Below, one piece after another: positions 32,452 through 45,159 of a stretch of 64,000 bases of DNA. The notes beneath the pieces were generated by a model. That model saw only the letters and a program-made list of their open reading frames with translations, was not told the origin of the DNA and ran no database searches. The position numbers were made by a program, and so were the translations under genes. Within the stretch, counting starts at the first letter, position 1, and the number at the start of each line of letters is the position of its first letter. Where the stretch lies: assembly GCA_021014325.1 (NCBI GenBank), contig CM037476.1, positions 17,582,827 through 17,646,826 on the forward strand, written 5' to 3'. This DNA comes from Plazaster borealis (Eukaryota > Echinodermata > Asteroidea > Forcipulatida > Labidiasteridae).

Positions 32452-32606
32452 TTTGTGAACTCGGCCTCGATTTCACAAAGAGCTTGAAGATCGATCTTAA
32501 GATGTGTATCAATCTTAAGTGTGACGTCGCAATACAAGTCACTACGGTGATATTGACAACTCGTCTTAAGATGAATCTTAAGTGCTTTGTGAAATTGAGC
32601 CCTGGC
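32452..32606. repeat. Palindromic MITE (ATTTCACAAAG ends), copy 1
   Basis: Begins 'ctcgatttcacaaagagctt' and ends 'gtgctttgtgaaattgagcc'. The inner part is rich in atcttaag. The related copy is 41948-42102. Confidence 0.75.
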
Positions 32607-33221
32607 TTCACATTGTCCTAAATCAGATAAATCCATCAAAATAAACTGAAATGTTTGGACACTGGTAAAGACTACAACTACAAGTATGCCTGACCTCATG
32701 CTAAGCGTGGGTGGGGTAGGTACCAAATCCCATCAAACTCATGCAACACTACAAGATGATTATTTCAGGATCTGGGATGGTCAGGGGGTAAAATATATTA
32801 CAAAATTGGTAATGATTAGAAGTAAGGAATCAAACAGTTTTTAATCTGAAAGCTAAATTTTTGTAAACTCGACACTAGCGGTTAGTTGTATAAAATGGAT
32901 TTTTACCCCCCAGGGTCGAGTACGAAATATGAAACAAAACACTAACAAATTTGACTATTCAAAAAAAAAAAAAAAAAAAGCATCTTATGCATAATGTAAG
33001 GATACCTTCAGCATAATATGCAACTTTTAAAAAATCATACAAAAATTATCAGGGAGAGTTTAAGTTTCTCCGCCCCACCCCCTACATCTCCTGCTGGAAA
33101 CACAATGCCACAGTTTGTTGAGCTACATGTAATTGACCGTACTTGTGACCGCATGAGGGCTCTTTCAAAGGCCAACTTCCTCGCATCACAATTACAGTTT
33201 TTATCTTATTTTGACTGCCTT

Positions 33222-33378
33222 TATCAGGCCTGGAATTTCATCTTTTTAGAGGGCAAGGCCACTTTCATTTTGCTAAGGGCACTTTCATTTGGAAAATCTT
33301 AAAGTCTACTAAGTGGCACCAAGTCCAAGACCAGGGGCAACAGAGGCCGTGGCCTTCGTGTTATTCCAGGCCTTCTGT
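33222..33378. repeat. Palindromic element with AGGCCTGGAATTTC ends, copy 1
   Basis: The left end 'caggcctggaatttcatctt' and the right end gtgttattccaggcct frame the body gggcaaggccactttcattt and 'accaggggcaacagaggccg'. Copies 2 (33876-34036) and 3 (57557-57727, minus) match through the body. Confidence 0.8.
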
Positions 33379-33875
33379 TTGTTGTTGTCTTGGCCGAATC
33401 AATGGCCGAATAAAATGGTTGTAATAATGACAACAATGGAAAAACCAGTCAATTTGACTTGTTTTGCACCATGTCAATTTGGTTCACACACGCCCCAACG
33501 CGGTCAAAAATATTGTGAACTGCTGAAAAATAGACAAGCGTTCACCTCGTAAAGGCAAATTCCTCATTACAAAATCCAGCTCAATGCGACAAAGCAGTCA
33601 GTAAAACAGTTGTTGTAGATAGTATCCCGATAAATGCCATCTTTACGGGCAACTTGGGTTTTGGCTTATAGCTGTGTCAAGCGTTCTACTGTTTCCACGC
33701 AGTCAAGTGAATTACCGACCAATCATGAAGGACACTTGATAAAACACGCGGCAGTTATGAAAAACGCATAGTTGTGCTTTAAAAAAACCATCATTGCCCG
33801 TAAAGATTGCCGACTTTACACGGCGTGACGTCAAGTGAGAACTATCTCTTCGATTTGCTATTTTTTTTTTTTATA

Positions 33876-34036
33876 CAGGCCTGGAATTTCATCTTTAAGT
33901 GGGCAAGGCCATTTTTACTTTGCAAAGGGCACTTTCATAGGAAAATCTGAAAGTCTATGGGAAACTTTGGAAGGGGCACCAAGGCCAAGACAAGGGGCAA
34001 AGGAGACCATGGCCTCCGCGTAATTCTAGGCCTGTT
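33876..34036. repeat. Palindromic element with AGGCCTGGAATTTC ends, copy 2
   Basis: Same family as 33222-33378, beginning 'caggcctggaatttcatctt' and ending 'taattctaggcctg'. It ends about 100 bp downstream of the stop of the first SH3BGRL-like gene. Confidence 0.8.
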
Positions 34037-34137
34037 TATATGAAGTAACAGCAGACTTGCAACAACCTTCTTAAGACATGCGGAATGTGTTGCTTAAGGA
34101 ATGAGATGAAATTAAAGTAGTATTTTCATGCTGAGGC

Positions 34138-37100
34138 CTACATCTTCAAAAACTCTTCCAATTTTTCATCCTCAACGAATTCTTCAAACTTTGTGAAGTC
34201 CTGCAGTAAAAAAAAAGATTGAAAAAAATGGGTTTTATAAATTGTACAATAGGCAAGTTTGATCAAGGAGCAACCATAGTTTGACTAACTCTGATAGTTT
34301 GACTAACTCTGATGGAATGCACGCTAGTCAACGATGGTCGGACCTGTGTCGACAATAATGGTTTATTGTAAAAACATTCGAATCAAAGCAGCCTCGAGGC
34401 CGACAAAAATTCAAATTTACAAATGTTAAAAATGCTATATAAAGTAAAATTACAAATTTAAAGGCACTGAACACGTTTGGTAATTGTCAAAGACCAGTGT
34501 TCTCACTTGGTGTATCCCAACATATGCATAAAATAACAAGCCTGTGAAAATTTGGGCTCAATTGGTCATCGAAGTTGCAAGAAAAATCACCCTTGTTGTA
34601 CAAATTTGTGTGCTTTCAGATGGAATAAAAGGCTTCTTGCAAGTAGTCTTTTATTATTTTAGTGAGAAATTACTTCTTTCTCAAACACTACGCTACTTCA
34701 GAGGGAGTCGTTTCTCACAATGTTTTATACTATCAACAGCTCTCTGTTGCTTGTTACCAAGTAAGTTTTTATGCTAATATATATTTTGAGTGATTACCAA
34801 ACATGTACAGTGCCTTTAAAGAGGAAGGGAAATGTCAATTCCAATAGTTAGAGTACTCATGTGAGTGGGGAAAAAAATACAAGTCTCTAACCTCACGTTA
34901 AAATGGTGTAAATTGCCATTGCATTCGCTATACCCTCCAGTGCAAATTTGTCAACACCCAAACCATTCGATGACATCATTCTGAGAAAAATGAGTCTCTA
35001 CATTTTTGTACGGGGATGTTTTGGTTCATTTTTCAGAGCGAAATTTGAAACATGACGTCATTGGTTTTCAACAAATTATGGGTCTTTATATTCCAATGTC
35101 CAATGAGGAACATCTCGTCAGACAAAATGTCAAATTTAAGGCCGTTTTGATTGAACATCATTGAAAGTCAGGAATGAACCAAAACGTCCCTGTACAAAAA
35201 TGTACACACTCTCTCAGAATGATATCATTGGATGTTTGGATGTTGACATATTTTGCCCCCGACATTCCGGAAGGGTACCGTATGCAATGGCTATTTACAC
35301 CATTTAAAAGTGAGGTTAGAGACTATTTCCCACTCGCATGAGGACTCTAAGTATTGGAAAACGAGTACATCACAAAATTGAATTTGACATTTCTCTTCCT
35401 CTTAAAAAGCTTGATTAAATTGGGCCCATGTGGCTATCGATAACTTACTCCACAATACACGTCGTCATTGGTGATCTGAGGGGGCAGGGCCTTTTCATCC
35501 CCACACACCTCCCTCATCTTGACTTTGTCTGCTTCGCTTGCAGAGATGTCGATGCTTTCATACGGAATTTTTTTGCTCTCTAAAATCATTTCAATCCTCT
35601 GCTGGTGCTTTTTGATCTAAAAAATGGATTTTAGAATAGACAAAAAGATGAAGGGCAAGTTAGACTAGACCTACAGTACATGTATTTGTAAACAACAAAC
35701 ACGCAGGTGTTCGTGAATTTCAAGTGAGAAGTATAATTTTCGTCTGAGTAGGGAGAAACTGAGCAGGGAGAAACTGTGGATAAGGCGCCTCCAGACCATT
35801 CAACCCCATGGTCTGAACAATACATCCAAGAAGGAAAATGACTAATAACCTTTTGTCTTTGCCTTCTCCTTTTCCCCACAGATATCCTCATTTTTAGTCT
35901 GCCTTTTTCACCAATTAATTACTTTTTTCTCTCTCTTCCCACCTTTGATTTTGTCCTTTGTGTTTCCAACTTATTGTGGTCAACCCAGCCCCTTCCCCCA
36001 CCCCCCCCTTTGCCTCCTTATTTTTTGTTTACCCTCTTGCTTTTTCTGTGTGCTATAAATGTCTTTCTCTTGACTGCTTCTGTTACACTCATATACCTGT
36101 TTATGTCTTGTGTTGTCATTAAGCCTTCGAGAAAGACTCTGCTAGGGTCGAAACGTCAGGCTAACTATTTTTTGTGTATTTTCAAAACAACTAGTTCAAA
36201 CAGTTATTTGTTCAGTTTAAACATAAGATCAACTTCAATATTAAGCTCACTAGGGTATGTCATTGAGTGGATGTAAAGCCTTGAAAACTGTACCTTAAAA
36301 GTGAAGTCATGTAACACTTGATGGCGTCATCGTGACATGACCTAAATTGTTGGACGTACAGTGTTTGCCCTTAACTTTTTCAGTGACTAGCCAGCAGGAC
36401 CAGTTAGCTTGTCATTTCACTAGTCCACCAGCTTTTTCACTAGTCCATACTTTATATTAAATATGGATGCTTTTTAACACTGAACTTGCCAGCTGGACCA
36501 CTTGGAGTGAAGTTTGACTTGTTCTCTGGTGTATTAACTGGCATTTGGCCAACGGACCACTGTTAAGGGAGAATGCTGACGTACATGTACATATATAACA
36601 CATCCCAGTTTGAAAACAAGCCATGTTTCAGCTTGATCGCCCTTGTCCTGTATAGATTTGGTAAAACTCTACCTTTGTGGTGATATAACGTAACAATTGA
36701 TGACGTCATGAAGACGTCACTCCATATTGTTTGCATCATTTGACCTTCCAAGCCTAGTGCAGGATTTTTGATTGTAGCTTTTTTTGTTCTCAAGATACAT
36801 GTATGTAATAAGAGGTCAAATTTTAAAAAATCGTAACAAATCATATTATGACATAATAATGCATCACATCCACTTTGCAGTAAACACCGGGTCTTACAAC
36901 ATACCAAATTTCAAACTTTAATCAAAAATGTAATTCGGTAATGTTTCCAGTGTGGTTTTAAGAGAGCATTTTAACGGTATACATGGTTTTCTTTTTCTTG
37001 TTTAATGGTCATCACCTCTTCTTAAAATGGAGTGTGCCCAAACTGCGATTGCAAATGATTGTGCGATACTCCTCCCTTCCCCATTTTTTTTAGCTGAACA

Positions 37101-40100
37101 GCTTTATTAAAAGCTAAAAAGTTCAATTCAGGATTCATTTAGTGCTGAATATGTGGCATGGTGTACCCCCCACCCTTCTAATTGTGTCTTCATTGTGTTC
37201 TGGTAATCTCAGGAATTCTTTAGAGGATTTTAGGGGGTAGGCCTACTTCTATACAAAAAGAAAAGAGTGTGTTTAAGGAACGTTACAGAACTGGTAATTA
37301 AAATTTTCTATAAGATCAAAGATTTACATAAAACTTACATGGTCTAATGATGATGATAGTAGAAAACATCCCTAGAAATATTTCTGTCTGAAATGCCATA
37401 TTTGATAAGAAATAAATAAAACTAATTTCCGATTGGAGTTTATCGCTCATGAGCGTTTTATTCATGCATTGTATAACACATGCAAATGTGTAATCAGTTT
37501 TTCACTATTTTCTCTTGAACCAGATGGCCGATCGATCTCAAACTTCTACAGGTTTGTAAGTTTATGTATATGGTGGATTATATAAAGTGCTTAACTGTTT
37601 TGTTAGCAAAAACCAATTCTGTAATTGTTCCTTTATGCAAATGTACAACATTGGTAATTGTCAACGACCAGTATCCACACTTGATGTGACCCAACATATA
37701 AATCTCCGCCCACGAACAGACACACACACACACACAGATACGTAAAAAAAAGAATCGGAGAAAACAGCATTTCAAGTTGAATGTTTTCTCTAAATTATTT
37801 TTAATTATTTTTTAGTATTTTGCAACTAGTTTTCTTACAGTGGGGACTTGATGCTTTGTCTAAATATATTTTGCTTTTTTGTCTGCTTTTAGTCTAAATT
37901 AATAGCAATGAAGTAAGAAGGTGTGTGGTGTGTTCGTGGGTGGCGAAAATTTTTAGGCAGCCAGGCCTTAGCCGCCAACTGACACCATCCAATGTAATAC
38001 AATGCGTGTGTCGTGTGTCAGTAAATGAATGGTCGCTTCGCGGTTGGTGACACAAGGTTGGTGTGTTTTTGGTCTTTTTTTTTTTCCACTTTTGTTGTGC
38101 GCCGTGCTGTGTTGCATGATAAATTGAACCTTTGTGTCCAGTTTCAGGAAACGAAAAGTGTCAGTTTGTGCAAAGTTGCTAGCCTCATCATCGTAATTAA
38201 AAAGTAAAAAAGCTCCTGCGTGAAACGAACTTCTTCATGATTGTAGGCCTTGGTTAACATTGTCCAAACATGCACAAAACTGAAAACTAAAAAAAAAGTG
38301 GTTTTGTACACATGGTGTCAGTTCGTGGTGTCGGTGACGAAATAAATAAAACAAACCTGTGAAAGTTTAAGCAAAATCGGTCATCGGAGTCATCAGAAAA
38401 CAGTGAAAAACCCCATTATATTTGTTCACTGTTTTCAAACATCGGATTTTATCACCAGTGATAAAGACTAATTGTTTTACTCATTTCCTAAAAGCTGTAG
38501 CATTTCAAGCAAAACTATTTCAAGGGAGGTTTTCCACCATGACCATCTTTATACAAAGTAAGTTATGTCATGTATGTTTTGTGCAAATCTGTGAACATTT
38601 ATATTTTCAACCTTACCAATGTTGTACACACCCTTTAAAGTATGGGAACATTTGGGGGGGCACCCTCTGCCACATATCCGGCAAGGTATATATACAAGAT
38701 TAAAAATCTGTTTCCCGTTACCTGTGCGGGAATATTTTCAGTCAAAAAAGCAACTTTTTTTTTTCGCCATTAAAATGAAGTTTTGCCAATAAAACTCAGT
38801 TTGGACACCCATTTCAGAGCATTTCTCATAATAGACATTTACAGAAATTAATGGCTCATATTTTAACTGAAACTTGACACGTTTGTCTAAGATCCGGGTA
38901 CTTCAAGCTTCCATTTTTAGCATTAATGCGGAGTGCTTTTGCCGGTGGTATTTTTTATTTTTTAAATATTTTTTAGCAAACATACTGACACTAAAACAGT
39001 GATGATATATAAATATTATTGGTAACAAGCAACGGAGAGATGTTGATAGTATAAAACATTGTAGGAAACGACTCCCTCTGAAGTAACGTAGTTTCTGAGA
39101 AAGAGGTAATTTCTCACTAAAATAATAAAAACTTCTTGCAAGAAGTTTTTATTCCTATCTGAAAGCACACACATTTGTACAACAAGGGTGTTTTTTCTTT
39201 CATCATTTTCTTGCAACTTCGATGACCAATTGAGCCCAAACTTTCACAGGCTTGTTATTTTATGCATATGTTGGGATACACCAAATGAGAACACTGGTCT
39301 TTGACAATTACCAAACGTGTTCAGTGCCTTTAAGATGATCAGGGCTCAATTTCATGGCTCTGCTTACCGCCAAATTCTGCGCTTGCGATCACCATTCTTT
39401 TCTTACATGGCAAGCGCCGAATTTCTGCGCTAGCCGTGTTCAGCGAAGAATGCGTAGTACTGTGGACTATGCACGCGCACTATTAAAGGCAGTGGACACT
39501 ATTGGTAATTACTCAAAATAATTATTAGCACAAAACCTTACTTGGTATCAAGTAATGGGGAGAGGTTGGTAGTATAAAACATTGTGAGAAACGGCTCCCT
39601 CTGAAGTGGAGTAGTTTTCGAGAAAGAAGTAATTTTCCACGAATTTGATTTCGAGACCTCAAGTTTAGAACTTGAGGTCTCGAAATCAAGCATCTGAAAG
39701 CACACAACTTCGTGTGACAAGGGTGTTTTTTCTTTCATAGTTATCTTGCAACTCCGACGACCGATCAAGCTCAAATTTTCACAGGTTTGTTATTTTATGC
39801 ATATGTTGAGATACACCAAGTGAGAAGACTGGTCTTTGACAATTACCAATAGTGTACACTGTCTTTAAGCAAACATTCCCTGCTAACCTGTGAAATACGC
39901 TTCATGTAAGCGCGGTAATCCCTGCTTCAGTAAACGCCGATTCTTTGCTTACGGTAAGCAAAGCCATGAATTGGGACCTGCTCATCAAGGAAACTCAGCA
40001 AACTCCCATGGGGAAACTGAACACAAGCCTGGCAACGGCCAATCTCTCTCAGTCTCATACTATATACAAACATTGGTTTAACGTCTATGAATAGGAATTG

Positions 40101-40871
40101 CACAATCCAAGAAAACTGAAATTCAGCATAATGACAATATGTATAATGTCATTGTCGTTGTGAAATCAGAGGTTAGCTTGGTAGGATTCGTATACTCTAG
40201 TCCTAGAACTATGAGGTTTCGTGCGCTATCGGAGATGATAGCGGCCGAACCTTATAATCATAGTTCTAGGAGTAGGATTCGAACCCACAACAACCTTGTG
40301 ATTGCAAGTCTTGCATGCAGTATTGACAACTGTGACTCATTTTGCCCATGCCCCATTGGTCAATAAAACATTATATCTGGCCCTCCCTGGTGATATTTTA
40401 ACATTAATGTAACCTTTACCCAAAACTGCCTCAACGTTTTTAACCCAAATCAACTCTCCACTGATGTGCCACACCCCATGTAAGAATGTCATTTGGACAT
40501 CATGTTTGCACTTGCAGGTTTTGAGTTAGGGCCAATGAATCATTGCATGGCAAGGAGGAAGTAGGCATTACTACTAGGCCTACAGTACATAAAACATAGC
40601 ATTGCATTTAGATGGAGGGAGGAATGAGCCTGTTAGTGTTTATAATAATACTTGATTTATAGCACTGCTTTTAAAGGCAGAGCTGAGCCAATGCAGACCC
40701 AAAATGGTACCCACACCTTAAAGTAATTGTCATTGAGGCAAACCCGGTTGGGTCAACCATGGTGGGGCAATTTAAAACTAAAACTAGTCTTAGTTTTATT
40801 GCTCCATGATGATCTATCTAACCTACCTCCAGGTTGGATGAAACCGTCGAAATATACACTTTGATAACCAT
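34138..40871 (-). CDS. SH3BGRL-like protein, tandem copy A
   Basis: Three coding exons on the minus strand: 40827-40871 (MVIKVYISTVSSNLE), 35449-35616 (IKKHQQRIEMILESKK to NDDVYCG) and 34138-34200 (DFTKFEEFVEDEKLEEFLKM, stop). Total 91 residues. SH3BGRL/SH3BGRL3 proteins are small cytosolic thioredoxin-fold proteins without the CXXC active site. The family marks are the first strand VIKVYIS, the helix with IKK.Q, the motif K(A)LPPQI with the cis-proline, NDD.YCGD, and the C-terminal helix with EEFL. All are present. Both introns have consensus GT-AG ends (phase 0). The start ATG has an ACCATGG context. Copy B downstream has the same exon lengths. Assignment to SH3BGRL or SH3BGRL3 is not possible by eye; the length is closest to SH3BGRL3 (93). 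Confidence 0.93.
34458..34819. mobile_element. MITE family A, copy 6 (centre type ii)
   Basis: Begins ttaaaggcactgaacacgtt and ends 'acatgtacagtgcctttaa'. The centre is aaggcttcttgcaagtagtc. Lies in intron 2 of SH3BGRL-like copy A, directly abutting the foldback element at 34820. Confidence 0.85.
34820..35408. mobile_element. ~590-bp foldback element
   Basis: The left end gaggaagggaaatgtcaatt is complementary to the right end 'aatttgacatttctcttcct'. The match continues inward for about 200 bp (gagtactcatgtgagtgggg / 'ctcgcatgaggactc'; 'tttttgtacggggatgtttt' / aaaacgtccctgtacaaaaa). No coding potential. Lies in intron 2 of copy A. Confidence 0.8.
36126..36160 (+). ncRNA. Ribozyme-like stem-loop relic
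   Basis: cgagaaa, GACTCT gct AGGGTC, GAAAC (36150-36154), gtcaggc. It is identical in design to 19050-19080. A U/C-rich tract runs upstream (35880-36060). Lies in intron 1 of SH3BGRL-like copy A. Confidence 0.4.
36365..36568. repeat. Dispersed repeat shared with 62818-63015
   Basis: Blocks 'cagtgactagccagcaggac', cagttagcttgtcatttcac, 'agctttttcactagtccat' and 'ctttttaacactgaac' reappear in complement at 62818-63015. The ends (ggccaacggaccactgtt) suggest a palindromic element. Function unknown. Confidence 0.7.
37275..37642. mobile_element. Dispersed element family C, copy 2
   Basis: Begins ttaaggaacgttacagaact and ends 'tctgtaattgttcctttatg', so the ends are inverted repeats. It matches 9550-9846 over the inner 270 bp. 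This copy shows the true left end that is missing at 9550. Confidence 0.75.
39018..39333. mobile_element. MITE family A, copy 7, left end truncated (centre type ii)
   Basis: Starts inside the element (ttggtaacaagcaacgg) and ends 'aacgtgttcagtgcctttaa'. The centre is aaaacttcttgcaagaagtt. Lies in intron 1 of SH3BGRL-like copy A. Confidence 0.8.
39345..39978. mobile_element. GGGCTCAATTTCATGG palindromic element split by a MITE
   Basis: The left half (39345-39482) begins ggctcaatttcatggctctg. The right half (39869-39978) ends 'aagcaaagccatgaattggg'. The two halves are complementary in the gcttac/aattctgcgc blocks as in the intact relative at 29224-29362. MITE copy 8 (39483-39868) sits between them, so the insertion order is palindrome first, MITE second. 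Confidence 0.75.
39483..39868. mobile_element. MITE family A, copy 8 (centre type iii)
   Basis: Begins ttaaaggcagtggacactat and ends 'aatagtgtacactgtcttta'. The centre is gatttcgagacctcaagttt with complement. Same subfamily as 26252-26633. Inserted in another repeat (39345-39978). Confidence 0.85.
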
Positions 40872-41249
40872 GGTGGCGTTTCAATTTTGACTCTTTGAAG
40901 AAATGAAGGCAAAATGTTGTCAGTGAAATTGACTGCAGTTCAGCTTCCGGGATACTCCACACCTAAAATAGTTCACCAAGCGAGCGTGAAAAGATGACCG
41001 TGCCCAACCAACCGACAATCCCAACAACAACCACTATTTTATGACCTGTGGACTCTTTTGGTAATCCGTCACAAACATTATTTTGAGGTCACTGACTGAC
41101 CTCGATGGGAGCTTCCATTCCCATCCAGCGGGTTGATTGTTGTTGGGCTAGTAAGGGTGAAGGAATTTAGTCCTTTTGAGTGCATTTAATATAGTTTGGG
41201 GGTTTTAAAACATTTTTATTTGAACAACTGTATTTAATGTTGTCGGGTT

Positions 41250-41425
41250 GATGTATTGGTATGGTTCAAATCACGCTGGGGGAACTATGTGGATTGGGTT
41301 TTCAGTCCCTACCTGACTGACTGCGTGGGTTTTCCCTGGAATAATTCTCTGGGGTTTTCCTCCCACATCTAAAACTGAAACTTCCTTCCTTGTCTTCTCT
41401 CCATGGGGTTTCGGCTAGTATATAA
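41250..41425 (+). mobile_element. SINE body copy, tRNA head lost
   Basis: Matches 5930-6075: 'gattgggttttcagtcccta', 'cctgactgactgcgtgggtt', tttcctcccacatctaaaac and 'tccttccttgtcttctctcc'. The head before it is diverged or absent. It continues into aatcagaattaatcaatgaa, which is shared with 47510-47560 in complement. Confidence 0.75.
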
Positions 41426-41947
41426 AGCTTTTCTGAGAGTCCTTGGCTTCACAATCAGAATTAATCAATGAAATAAATGAAATATGCTCCTCCTTTTTCT
41501 GGTGTATTCTTTGAAGAAAAAAAATGCATGTCGTCGAAGCCCTTGAATCAGTCCTGTATTGTTTTTTGTATCAAGACGTTTTCGATCGATTGATGCTTTT
41601 AAATTGCTACAAATGCCAAGTACATCTCAATTTAGATCCTAAATCATAGTATACGACTTAGATCAAGACAAGCAAACAACAGCCCCCCCCACCCTCCCTA
41701 AAGTTTATAAAGGTCAACAATTCACAACAGTACACAAAATAAGCATTCACAGCACAATCTGTTACTTAGTTTTGAACATATTTGATAATGTTATTTGTCA
41801 ATAAATAACACATTTTAATAAATAAATTCATGCCTGCTTGTATGCTTAATTTTAACTCCTACGCTCTAAAAAATAATTACAAATTAAACTCCCAATCACT
41901 AGATGTCAATTTTGGACTTTTTTTTTCCTTTCCCAAAATATGCACTG

Positions 41948-42102
41948 CAGGGGCCGATTTCACAAAGCACTAAGATTCATCTTCAGATGAGTTAGCAGTA
42001 ATTACCATAGTGATTTGTATTGTGACATCACTCTTTGCTAAGCAACTGCGATGGATTTGCAGTTGCGATCAATCTTAACTCTTTGTGAAATCGAGCCCAG
42101 CT
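41948..42102. repeat. Palindromic MITE (ATTTCACAAAG ends), copy 2
   Basis: Begins 'ggggccgatttcacaaagca' and ends 'ctctttgtgaaatcgagccc'. Same family as 32452-32606, with the shared inner block gtgatttgtattgtgacatc in place of gacgtcgcaatac. Confidence 0.75.
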
Positions 42103-42180
42103 GAACAAACAAGTTATACAAAATCAATCAAATTTGAAAAAAGAATTCAAGCAAATCAGTTTGGAAGAACTTTGGATTCT

Positions 42181-43900
42181 CTTTTCTCTAGAATTTGGGG
42201 GTTTTCTCTCTCTCTCCCTCTTTCACGAGGGTGACAATAATAAATTTAAATTTAAAATGTGCATGTTTGAGATTGCACAATAAATTTCATCAACAATAAA
42301 TAAATTAGCAAAAAATTTCATAAATAAAGAGTATACATAAATTGCTATTAAGTCCTAGGAAAAAGTATGAACATTCGAGTACAAGGGCTGACCCACAAAT
42401 ACGCATCGCATGGTATAGACTGTAATAGACTTTTAAAGCTATTTAATCACAATTTTTCTGAATATTCCGAGGGCAAAAAAAACCCTGGAAATCAGACTAA
42501 ACTAGGAAATATCATGCCTGACAATAACAACACTACAGGCAGGAACACACATTACCCAAACTCACTGAATATCGGTTCATTAAAAAATAAAACAAGCAAA
42601 TAGACACAAACTTGTCCGTACAGTTCAAAGTATTAATTATGAGATTTACATAAAAAGCTTTCTAAAAATCAGACATATTATATGGTCAACACTATTTGAC
42701 TAGAAAACTACTTTACAGTATTGCTATAAAAATGGCTACAGTTCCATGATTTCATATAAATAAGGTGTATCTACTGTGAACACTTCATATTTTAGACCTA
42801 TAAATTAAATATTTCAATGTTAAACTTTAAAACCCTAACCACCCCAGGCCTGCCAAAACCAAACAGATGGTTTTGTTGGAATTTGGATGGTCTAGTACTG
42901 TGAAAAGTACCCACTAAATTACAGTCTAGAAGCACAGGACCTGTTGGAGTATGATGGGTTGTGTACTGTTCCAGTACATAAACTATTGGAGTGTGATGGG
43001 TTGTGTACTGTTCCAATAAGTAAACTGTTGGAGGATGATGGGTTGTGGAAGCTTTCTGGTAGAAATGCTTATGGGGTTAGTTAAAGACCTACTTGAACGT
43101 AAACGGCAACAAGTGATCTTTGCTGAAATTCATTTAAAATGATTTCAATTAATAAGGAAATTGAGTTCACATGAGACTAAACAGATTTTAATTGCGTAAA
43201 AAAATAATTATTTTGAATACACCCTTCTCCGGTGCTTTTCAGACAGATTCGCAAAAAGCCCTGTTACGCCATCACTCATGTTACGTCCTATGTGGGAGCT
43301 CCATTTTGTATAGCCGTTTAGTTGCAGCATGGAGGTATAACAAAGCAATTACGAAAAATTCAGAAGTGTACAAATATTAAAATTACATTTAAATGATAAA
43401 CAAACACATTATAAACTTTCAAGTTTAAATAACATTCTTGTTAAAAAAAGAAATCGCTCAAGTAGCTGTTTAAATGAATACTGGTAATAGACTGTGCAAG
43501 TCTCGCGCGTATTGAAAACGAGAAAAACAACTTTAGTGAAGACTACATTTTTCTATGAAATCAAATCTTTTTAGTTTCTATTTATAAAAAATTTATTGAA
43601 AATCAAAATACCCATGGCAATTTGTTATTATAAACATTTTAATTTGTATATATCACAAATTATTTGTTAAAATTATGATTAATTTTTTTTTTAATAGGTT
43701 TAACTAAAAATTGAACTTCAGTTGGGCAAAATTCTTAATTGTTTACAAGTACCGGAAACAGAGGTCAAGTCTTATTTTGGGGTATTCTTTGTTGATTTGT
43801 TTAATTGATTTAACTTTCATATAATAACAATTTCTTGGCTGAGTATTATACAATTTTGCTATAGCCATAGACTTGTAAAACTTAGAAACAGAATCGGGCA
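42181..43900. other. AT-rich intergenic DNA
   Basis: No gene recognised. The only structure is a ~60-bp tandem repeat of about three units at 42945-43050 (gatgggttgtgtactgttcc). Short open frames here are Lys/Asn/Ile-rich, as expected for AT-rich DNA. Confidence 0.5.
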
Positions 43901-43904
43901 CACG

Positions 43905-44215
43905 TTAAAGTACAATGTGGCTGGGACCAACCTCGTCCCCATGGTTTACTTTATTTCCAACCATGTTTACAATAGTAAACCCTGGGAGGGAAACTCCTTA
44001 CTTGGACCCCGATTGGACAACGACTGGTGTACAAAAGTGTATTCAATATTCACCATGTTCACAGCCAGACTATTCTAATTTGCCTACATATCCAACAATT
44101 TTGGATATGCAACTGATCCAATACCAGGGTGAGAGAGCGGTCAACCTCGTACACCTCATACTGCTCGACACACCCTGGGGACGAGGTTGGGCTGGGACCA
44201 ACTTGGTTCTGGAAG
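43905..44215. repeat. Inverted-repeat element, ~310 bp
   Basis: The left part ggctgggaccaacctcgtcc, then ccatgg, is complementary to 'ccctggggacgaggttgggc' on the right. The inside is unique. Ends are not resolved, because the right copy is followed by a second ctgggaccaact. No coding role. Confidence 0.55.
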
Positions 44216-45159
44216 TTAGAATATGTGCCAGACTTGCACAGCACAGTCACAACCTTTGGCATTAAATTTGAAAACAAATGATAAAACTAATAATTTTAAT
44301 GAATAAATTATTGCCTAAATGTATAAATTGCATGTGGCGATCATAATTGTTAAAATGTCTTTGTTTAAAAAAACCCCCATTACCACAGGAGTGTACTCCC
44401 AAATATCCTAGGGCCATATTTCATTGAGGTACTTTTATGCACACACATTTGCTAAGCACAGAAAATTGCTGTCGAGTGAAATTAGTAACCATCCAAAGTT
44501 CAATGCAACGTGTATTGTTTATGACTGGTTCCCACCCAGCAAACAAATCTGTTGTGCTTTACAGATCTAGAATTCTATTAAATTTAGGAAACAAAAGTTT
44601 CTTGTATATATCTGATAAGAAGTAGCTTTTTTTCACTTGGCGAATACAAAAAGACAACTACACAAAAATAGCAAGTAAAATATTAATATTATTTAAATGC
44701 TGATAAATAATTTGAGTAGTATCTAAATGAGCATAAAACTGAACATTCCCGTCAAGGCAAATTGAAAAGTTCAGCATTTTAAAATTTTTTACAGCAATTA
44801 ACTCCTCGTTATTAATCATGCAGCAGCCATCGTACTGTCCCTTCAGCCATTGCTTTTGCAACTGAGATTCAAAGTGAGGCTTGGGGGTCAAAAATTCAGT
44901 CTTTTGCCAGAACTTTTTTGATTTTGTTCATTGCTGTCTCATGTCAAAAATAGGACTGTTCTGATTTTTTTGCGGCCTGCAATCTCAAAAATCTGGACAA
45001 TTCCAAATAAATGTGAACAGTTGGCAGGTATGCTGTTGTTGTATTCAACAGGCTTCACATTGGCTAGCTGTTTGCATTTTGTTGCTCGATGTGATAGGGT
45101 GTAACCCCCCATTCCATTTTGCCCTCATTGCGTTCTGTGAATCTAAGGGATTCTTTGTA

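Larger units (their letters stand above)
40872..42180. other. Upstream region of SH3BGRL-like copy A
   Basis: No gene seen. The first 150 bp (40872-41020) is the likeliest promoter/5' UTR by position. It contains a head-less SINE copy (41250-41425) of the 5863 family and a palindromic MITE (41948-42102). Confidence 0.45.

Noticed and set aside
42798..43016. Frame with repeated EQYTTHHTP
   Set aside because: Translation of a three-unit ~60-bp tandem repeat; no gene context.
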